Shown here: positions 20,151 through 25,321 of the stretch, piece by piece
Numbering within the stretch: the stretch's first letter is position 1
How the letters are laid out: every line of letters starts with the position of its first letter
Assembly: GCA_964451605.1 (NCBI GenBank)
Contig: CAYVJA010000043.1
Location: 1 to 25,321 of the forward strand
Direction: 5' to 3'
Origin: JAQVSH01 sp964451605
GTDB taxonomy: Bacteria; Bacteroidota; Bacteroidia; Bacteroidales; UBA4181
Length of the DNA stretch: 25,321 nucleotides
Translations under genes and position numbers: made by a program
The notes under the pieces: generated by a model
Told to the model about the DNA's origin: nothing
Seen by the model: the letters and a program-made list of their open reading frames with translations, nothing else
Database searches by the model: none

Positions 20151-23042
20151 TCAGTTTCTGTGGCAGATTTTGTTGAAGGGGCAATATTGACAATGCTTCC
20201 GGTTTTCGGTTTGTACAAAGTGGTTCCCGTTGTCGAATATTTGGCTTATAACTTGTGTTAATTGGTCATCGAAGTCCATGCCTATCTGGCTGTAGCTTTC
20301 GATGGGCTCGTTGTTCACGCAGGCCACCTCGTTAAACTCCTTTTCGAAAAGGTTTCGAAGCGCATAGAGCCCTGCGCTTACTTTCAAGGAGGGTTCGCTC
20401 CGCGAAAGTATACCTGCATAGAGCAGGATTTGGAAAAGGGGAGCACGCTCTTGCTTTTCCGAAAAGAGATCGTCCACGCTTCCTGCCTTACTATCTGCTT
20501 TCCCCGATTTGTAATCGATGACCCGCAGTGAACCCCCGAAACGGTCTATTCGGTCGATTTTTCCCCCAATTCTCACCCCTTCAGGAATTCCCGGTACGGG
20601 TCTGGTTTCTGTCAGCTCCTTTTCTAAGGCGTAGAGGGTAAAGGGTGCCCTCTTGGCATCGACCTCCAGTATTTTGGAGAGGGCCGTACAAAGCACCTTC
20701 CTGATCAAAAGATTCCGCCCGCTGATGAGCTCTTTTGCCGGGGCCGAAGGCAGATGAAACAACTCGGTGGCGAAGGCCTCATCGATATGTTGTTCGATAA
20801 TGGCGGGTTGTTCGAGCAGCCTTGCTATCTCTTCAGACCGGATTTCGGAGCCAATCCAGGGGGTGTAGAGGGTTTGCATGCTTTTGTGCAGCAGGGTGCC
20901 AAACATGGCTTCGTTCAGCTCCTTCAGCACCTTCTCCGGCTCGCGAAGTTGCTCTACATACCGGAAACCGAATTTTAAACGACACTGCATCCAGGTGGTG
21001 ATAGAACTGGGCGACAGATAACCTCGGCCGGCCGGATGGCAATATTTTTTCAGTAACATGGCCTGTATGGCCGGGGTTCGCTCCATTTCGGTCCGGGGGG
21101 GTGATGTGGGGCGAAGTGTAAATTGAACCGTCTCGAACGAGGGATCAAATGGGGCTTCGTATCGCAACTGGTTAAGGTAACGGCTCATCTCACCCCCTTG
21201 CAGATCTCCTGCCTCGGGATTGTAGAGAAGAGTCACCGATTTGGCTCCCTGCAGTAAGCGGTAAAAATAGTAGGCGTACATCGCATCCTGATGTTCGGGT
21301 GTCATCATTCCGAATCCTTTGCGCAGGTTGTAGGGTATGTACGACGGGGCGATGGTGGTTTTGGGCCAGAACCCCTCATTCATGGAGCAGATGATGATGT
21401 GATCGAAATTCAGGACCCGGGTTTCCAGTACACCCAGAATTTGAAGGCCTTTGAGCGGTTCACCCTCAAACGGAATCCGAAGGGTTTCGAGATGCTTGCG
21501 GAACATCTTGTTGAAGGTGAGGGCATCCATCTCCACTCCCAACTCGGAAAAACTGGAGAGAACCCTTTTTAGTGCTGTGTAAAAGAGATAGATAAACTCC
21601 CGGTCGAAGTCGGGTTCCATACTTTCGGCCAATTCGGGCGAAGCGCTCTCAGTGTGGGCGGTGAGCCGGTTAAGCAGCCATTCGGCACACGCTGTCAGCA
21701 ATTCCGTCCAGGCTGAGCGTTGCGGACAATGCTGCAGGATAATTGCATAGAGAGAGTGCTCGTCGGCTTCGGATGTCAGGCTGAGCAGCTCCTCTCGGGT
21801 GGCCCAAACCCTGTTGTGGGCTTTCATAAAGGCATCGAGCGCCTCAGAGTGTTTGGGTTGGTGCTTTTGCAAATAGGGATGGCGCAATATCGCCTGCAGA
21901 TCCTTGTAGAAATAGCAGACTTTGTCGCCGATGGTGCGGATATTTTGTTGTAACGAGCAGAGGAGTCCGAATAGCGACAAGGCAGGGGTTGCGGTAAAAG
22001 GGTACCCCATGGTAATGTTGGCATGCGCAACCGGGCAGGGCAGGTGGTCGAGGAGAGGGAAGAGCAGCTGTTCGTCGGGGAGTACAATTGCCGTTTGCTC
22101 TGCCTGTCCGCCTGTTGTGGCCGGGTTTGAGAGAAGCCGTGCAACCATCACCGCTTCTCCTACCGTCGAAGGAGTGGCCATAATCCGGATGGCGGGAGGG
22201 TGTGACAGGGCATTATGGTCGGCTCCAAAATCTGCAGGCATAGCGAATTCCTGCAGATTGTCGCGCATAAAAAAGCCTGCCTCGTGCCAGAGATTGTCTA
22301 TGTAGTAGTTGTCGTAATCCCAGAAAAAGAGGGCTTTTTCACGGCTCTTCAGCCAACGGAAGATGGCTTTTTCGGCAGCACTCAACACATTGAAACCCAC
22401 AAAAATGTAGGCATCGAAGGGGGTGTGGCCGGCAAAGCTCTGTTGGGGATTTTCGGCACATTTTCGGTACATCATGCCCGGATAACTTCTGCCCGAACGT
22501 TGCAACTCATCGGTAAACTCGCGATACACCGGGTAGAGTTGCGACCACAATTGCAGAAAATCCTTTTTAACCGGCCCCTCGGTTCCCTCGGAAAAGCGGT
22601 TCCAAAAGAGAGCCACTGCCTCGATCTGTTCGGGAGTGAGGTAGTGGAATTGGGCGTCGATCTCCTTAAGCTCCGACAGGTTTTGGAAGAGGTCGGCGGC
22701 ATTCACCAGGTTCTTGTCGATGTCGTCGAAATCGGCCAGCAGCATTTCACCCCAGGGGTAGAAGAGATCGAAACGCTCTTCCCTTCCGGTACATTTACAG
22801 TAGATCCGGTGAAGAACCACCAGTTGATAGAGCGTATCGGCCTGTCGATAGCCCGACAGCTCCTGCATGAGGTCGGAGATGGTCTTGTACTGAGGTGAGA
22901 AGAGCGGTTTCTCGATCAACTCACCCAGGGCTTTCGAAAAAAAGAGTCCGGCACGTTTATTCGGAAATACAACGCAACAATCCGACAGCCTGTTGCCCAG
23001 TGTGCGGTACAGATATCCGGCGGTTTGCTGCAGAAAGCTCAT
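20151..23042 (-). CDS. AddB-like PD-(D/E)XK nuclease with predicted Fe-S cluster
   Basis: Probable nuclease subunit of an AddAB/RecBCD-type double-strand-break repair complex; the UvrD-like AddA partner is not in the window. 963 residues from ATG 23042 (MSFLQQTAGYLY); a TTG four codons upstream overlaps the purM stop. The long N-terminal region resembles the AddB helicase-like scaffold but has no GxxGxGKT loop (CCVVFPNKRAGLFF instead), so that part is probably inactive. The C-terminal nuclease has GGKIDRIDRF and VIDYKSGKA with the active-site D-x-K (D843, K845). Four cysteines, C687 (QCRLKF) and C951, C954 and C960 (CQYCPFNKIC), are spaced as in AddB iron-sulphur staples. The gene follows purM after eight bases, and its stop meets the VOC gene stop. 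Confidence 0.88.
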   Translation of the reverse strand: MSFLQQTAGYLYRTLGNRLSDCCVVFPNKRAGLFFSKALGELIEKPLFSPQYKTISDLMQELSGYRQADTLYQLVVLHRIYCKCTGREERFDLFYPWGEMLLADFDDIDKNLVNAADLFQNLSELKEIDAQFHYLTPEQIEAVALFWNRFSEGTEGPVKKDFLQLWSQLYPVYREFTDELQRSGRSYPGMMYRKCAENPQQSFAGHTPFDAYIFVGFNVLSAAEKAIFRWLKSREKALFFWDYDNYYIDNLWHEAGFFMRDNLQEFAMPADFGADHNALSHPPAIRIMATPSTVGEAVMVARLLSNPATTGGQAEQTAIVLPDEQLLFPLLDHLPCPVAHANITMGYPFTATPALSLFGLLCSLQQNIRTIGDKVCYFYKDLQAILRHPYLQKHQPKHSEALDAFMKAHNRVWATREELLSLTSEADEHSLYAIILQHCPQRSAWTELLTACAEWLLNRLTAHTESASPELAESMEPDFDREFIYLFYTALKRVLSSFSELGVEMDALTFNKMFRKHLETLRIPFEGEPLKGLQILGVLETRVLNFDHIIICSMNEGFWPKTTIAPSYIPYNLRKGFGMMTPEHQDAMYAYYFYRLLQGAKSVTLLYNPEAGDLQGGEMSRYLNQLRYEAPFDPSFETVQFTLRPTSPPRTEMERTPAIQAMLLKKYCHPAGRGYLSPSSITTWMQCRLKFGFRYVEQLREPEKVLKELNEAMFGTLLHKSMQTLYTPWIGSEIRSEEIARLLEQPAIIEQHIDEAFATELFHLPSAPAKELISGRNLLIRKVLCTALSKILEVDAKRAPFTLYALEKELTETRPVPGIPEGVRIGGKIDRIDRFGGSLRVIDYKSGKADSKAGSVDDLFSEKQERAPLFQILLYAGILSRSEPSLKVSAGLYALRNLFEKEFNEVACVNNEPIESYSQIGMDFDDQLTQVISQIFDNGNHFVQTENRKHCQYCPFNKICHRN

Positions 23043-23050
23043 GGCAGAAG

Positions 23051-24220
23051 TCAATATTCGAAGGTACCCGCCTCCGAATGGATAGTGAGACTTTTACTCC
23101 TGGATGCCTCACAACGGCCTACCACCTGGGCTGCGATACCAAAGTGGTTTGCCACCTCAATTACAGTGGCTGCATATTGGGGTTCCAGATAAATCTCCAT
23201 TCTGTGGCCCATATTAAACACTTTATACATCTCCTGCCATGAGGTGCCCGACTCCTCCTGAATAATGCGGAAGAGGGGAGGAACGGGGAAGAGATGATCC
23301 TTAATTATCCGCAGATTGTCGACAAAATGGAGAATCTTGGTTTGTGCTCCTCCGGAACAGTGAACCATGCCGTGAATTTTCCCCTCCAGCTGCTTCAACA
23401 GCTCAACCACTACAGGTGCGTAGGTACGGGTGGGAGAGAGCACCAACTGACCGGCATTGATACCCAGCGACTCAATCTCCTGGGTAAGACGGTAACTCCC
23501 GCTGTAAACCAACGACGGATCAATGGCGTTATCGTAACTCTCCGGGAATTTTTGTGCCAGATAGTTGGCAAACACGTCGTGGCGGGCCGAGGTAAGACCG
23601 TTACTGCCCATTCCCCCGTTGTAGTTTGTTTCGTAGGTGGCTTTTCCCGATGAGGAGAGGCCTACAATCACATCGCCCGGAGCAATAGAGGCGTTGTCAA
23701 TCACCTGGTTCCGGGGCATCCGGCAGGTTACCGTCGAGTCGACAATCAGGGTCCGGACCAGGTCGCCCACATCGGCGGTTTCGCCCCCTGTTCCATAGAC
23801 CATAACCCCCATTTGGCGTAACTCTGCCATCAACTCTTCTGTGCCATTGATAATGGCTGCGATCACCTCGCCCGGAATCAGCCGTTTGTTTCGCCCGATG
23901 GTAGAAGAGACCAGAATATTGGTAACGGCGCCCACGCAAAGCAGATCGTCGATATTCATAATCAGGGCGTCCTGAGCAATCCCTTTCCATACCGAAAGAT
24001 CGCCTGTTTCCCGCCAGTACATATAGGCAAGCGATGATTTGGTCCCGGCACCGTCGGCGTGCATGATGTTGCACCAGGCAGGATCGTTACCCAGAATATC
24101 AGGAATAATCTTGCAGAAAGCTTTGGGGAAAATCCCTTTGTCGATGGTACGGATGGCGTTGTGCACATCCTCTTTCGAGGCAGATACGCCCCGTTGCATA
24201 TATCTGGAATCTTGACTCAT
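23051..24220 (-). CDS. purM: Phosphoribosylformylglycinamidine cyclo-ligase (AIR synthase), Bacteroidetes form
   Basis: Closes FGAM to aminoimidazole ribotide with ATP in purine synthesis. 389 residues, longer than E. coli PurM (about 345), as in Bacteroidetes homologues. It begins MSQDSRYMQRGVSASKEDVHNAI. Motifs: NIMHADGAGTKSSLAYMYW (ATP/substrate loop), QDALIMNIDDLLCVGA, TGGETADVGDLVRT, VGLSSSGKATYETNYNGGMGSNGLT, HCSGGAQTKILHF, and the C-terminal YKVFNMGHRMEIY typical of AIR synthases. An adjacent ATG at 24223 (giving MMSQ) is equally possible; a GTG further upstream overlaps the promoter box. It has its own promoter at 24247-24254. The nuclease gene follows after eight bases. Together with purA this is the second purine gene in the window, but the two are not in one operon. 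Confidence 0.9.
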   Translation of the reverse strand: MSQDSRYMQRGVSASKEDVHNAIRTIDKGIFPKAFCKIIPDILGNDPAWCNIMHADGAGTKSSLAYMYWRETGDLSVWKGIAQDALIMNIDDLLCVGAVTNILVSSTIGRNKRLIPGEVIAAIINGTEELMAELRQMGVMVYGTGGETADVGDLVRTLIVDSTVTCRMPRNQVIDNASIAPGDVIVGLSSSGKATYETNYNGGMGSNGLTSARHDVFANYLAQKFPESYDNAIDPSLVYSGSYRLTQEIESLGINAGQLVLSPTRTYAPVVVELLKQLEGKIHGMVHCSGGAQTKILHFVDNLRIIKDHLFPVPPLFRIIQEESGTSWQEMYKVFNMGHRMEIYLEPQYAATVIEVANHFGIAAQVVGRCEASRSKSLTIHSEAGTFEY

Positions 24221-24246
24221 CATCTCGACATGGTTACTCTGTGGCA

Positions 24247-24254
24247 CAAACGTA
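24247..24254 (-). promoter_or_regulatory. -7 box of the purM promoter
   Basis: TACGTTTG (24254-24247 on the minus strand) matches TAnnTTTG exactly, in the 51-base gap between the AI-2E gene stop and the purM start, about 26 bases before the ATG. The -33 region is weak (CCTG about 18 bases upstream). Confidence 0.5.
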
Positions 24255-24271
24255 CAACAAAAGGTTTAAAT

Positions 24272-25306
24272 TCAGGAATTCTGTGCCTCTTCTTGTCCCG
24301 AAACAGACTGGGGTTGCAGGTACTCTTCGCGGTATATCTTCACCATCAGTATGGCAATGGCCAGAAATACAGGGCCAAAAACAATCCCCAGGAAGCCCAT
24401 GGTTCCCAGGCCTATGATGATGCCCAGAACGGTGATCAGCGGATGAATATTGCCCATCTTTTTGAGCACCATAAACCGAAAGAGATTGTCGATATTCGAT
24501 ATCACAAGGGCTCCGAAGAGCAACAGACCGGCGCCCTGCCAGATGGCACCCTGTGTAAGCAGGGCTATTCCCAGAGGGGCCCAGATCAGAGTGGTTCCCA
24601 CAATGGGAAAGATGCTGAAAAAGCCGGTGATAATGCCCCAGAAGAAGGGTTCTCTCACCCCAAAGATGAGATAACCCGCAATGGCAGTGATCGACTGAAT
24701 AATCATCATGATGGGAACCCCCACCACATTCGACATAATCATGTTTCTTACCTTTTCGCGAAATTGCAGCTGCCCCTTTTCCGACAGGGGAAGCAACTCC
24801 CACAGACCTTTCTCGAAGGCCTCCCGCTCTATCAGCATAAAATAGAGCAGAAAACACATCATCAGATAGTTGACTACCAAGGCATAGGTGGAATTAAAGA
24901 GGGTGGGAATCAGGTTAACCAGATAGTCGGATATCTTTTGTCCAAGGTCGGCCGGGAGAAGATCGGCTCCTGCCCACGCCTCCAGTTTATCCTGCAAGAT
25001 CAGATAGCCTTCGGTAAGGGGCTGCGTATCGATATTCGACACCCGCGCGAGTACAATATTCACAACTTCCGAAAAGAGCAGTACCATGAAGGCAGTCGAT
25101 CCCAAAATAATGGTGAGGGCTGCCAGCGTGGCATTCCATCTGAACCGTCCGGTGAGCAGTTGCTGAAGCCTGCGCACTATGGAGTAGACCAAAAGTGCCC
25201 CCAGAAAGGCCTCCAGAAAAAAGAGCAGGCCATTCGCTATGAGACCCCACATCACAACAATGATAATCAGGAGCGCGTACTGCCGGTGCTTGGGCGAGTT
25301 AACCAT
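24272..25306 (-). CDS. AI-2E-family transporter (PerM/YdiK-like membrane protein)
   Basis: A polytopic inner-membrane protein of 344 residues from ATG 25306. Hydrophobic segments are visible near residues 11-30 (ALLIIIVVMWGLIANGLLFF), 32-50, 62-85 (LAALTIILGSTAFMVLLFSEVVNIV), about 145-165 (YALVVNYLMMCFLLYFML), 200-220, 224-260 (FFWGIITGFFSIFPIVGTTL, then WAPLGIALL) and 290-325 (HPLITVLGIIIGLGTMGFLG, then IVFGPVFLAIAIL). This pattern and the FPIVGTTLIWAP and GPVFLAIAIL motifs are those of the AI-2E/UPF0118 family, roughly eight spans with a long soluble loop after the third. Members have been linked to autoinducer-2 export and Na+/H+ exchange; which applies here is unknown. The gene starts 15 bases from the window end, so its promoter is mostly outside. 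Confidence 0.88.
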   Translation of the reverse strand: MVNSPKHRQYALLIIIVVMWGLIANGLLFFLEAFLGALLVYSIVRRLQQLLTGRFRWNATLAALTIILGSTAFMVLLFSEVVNIVLARVSNIDTQPLTEGYLILQDKLEAWAGADLLPADLGQKISDYLVNLIPTLFNSTYALVVNYLMMCFLLYFMLIEREAFEKGLWELLPLSEKGQLQFREKVRNMIMSNVVGVPIMMIIQSITAIAGYLIFGVREPFFWGIITGFFSIFPIVGTTLIWAPLGIALLTQGAIWQGAGLLLFGALVISNIDNLFRFMVLKKMGNIHPLITVLGIIIGLGTMGFLGIVFGPVFLAIAILMVKIYREEYLQPQSVSGQEEAQNS

Positions 25307-25321
25307 AGTGCTGCAATCTGT

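Noticed and set aside
1..25321. Defence system, prophage, CRISPR array, insertion sequence or tRNA gene
   Set aside because: Reading both strands found no transposase, integrase, spaced direct repeats, cloverleaf or known defence domains; the AddB-like nuclease is a general repair component.

Overview
The window reads as chromosomal DNA from a Bacteroidales bacterium, most like the Dysgonomonadaceae/Porphyromonadaceae. The evidence is protein-level resemblance (Bacteroidetes-type PurM, AddB-like nuclease, citramalate synthase inside the leu operon), several promoters of the Bacteroidetes form TAnnTTTG with a TTTG-like box about 19 bp upstream, and mostly weak Shine-Dalgarno sites. Genus placement is inference. 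A run of 109 N inside leuA shows this is a draft or metagenome assembly.

Left part (1-4298, + strand): a tight run of uxaB (5' end cut off by the window), uxaA, a Gfo/Idh/MocA oxidoreductase and pdxB. It joins hexuronate breakdown (tagaturonate to altronate to 2-keto-3-deoxygluconate) to the second step of DXP-dependent vitamin B6 synthesis. A repeat-rich inverted intergenic region (4290-4503) separates pdxB from the convergent ribosomal protein gene rplS.

Centre (4995-11449, + strand): leuA-leuC-leuD-cimA-leuB. The fourth gene is a Leptospira-type citramalate synthase, so the operon can feed both leucine and, through citramalate, isoleucine using the shared LeuCD and LeuB enzymes. Upstream is the most interesting element of the window: an 18-codon leader peptide with four consecutive Leu codons and three Ile codons, followed by mutually exclusive antiterminator and terminator hairpins. 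This is a textbook transcription attenuator, here in a Bacteroidetes setting. The leuA reading frame continues across the N run, but the run is about 25 codons shorter than homologues predict.

Right-centre (11474-18406, - strand): from a promoter next to dacB run dacB, a TrmH-family methyltransferase and a YjjG-like HAD phosphatase (tightly packed), then a bifunctional Rel/SpoT (p)ppGpp enzyme, a Fur-family regulator and purA. leuB and purA converge on a strong shared terminator.

Right part: on the + strand (18412-20150) a second SpoU/TrmH methyltransferase, a membrane-anchored SPOR-domain protein and a VOC-fold protein. On the - strand (20151-25306) an AI-2E-family membrane protein, a purM-type AIR synthase with its own promoter, and a large AddB-like PD-(D/E)XK nuclease. 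The VOC and nuclease genes converge with stop codons that abut exactly in the palindrome TGATCA.

I saw no tRNA, rRNA, CRISPR array, insertion sequence, prophage or defence island. Most of the window is housekeeping metabolism, and the novelty lies mainly in regulation and intergenic structure.
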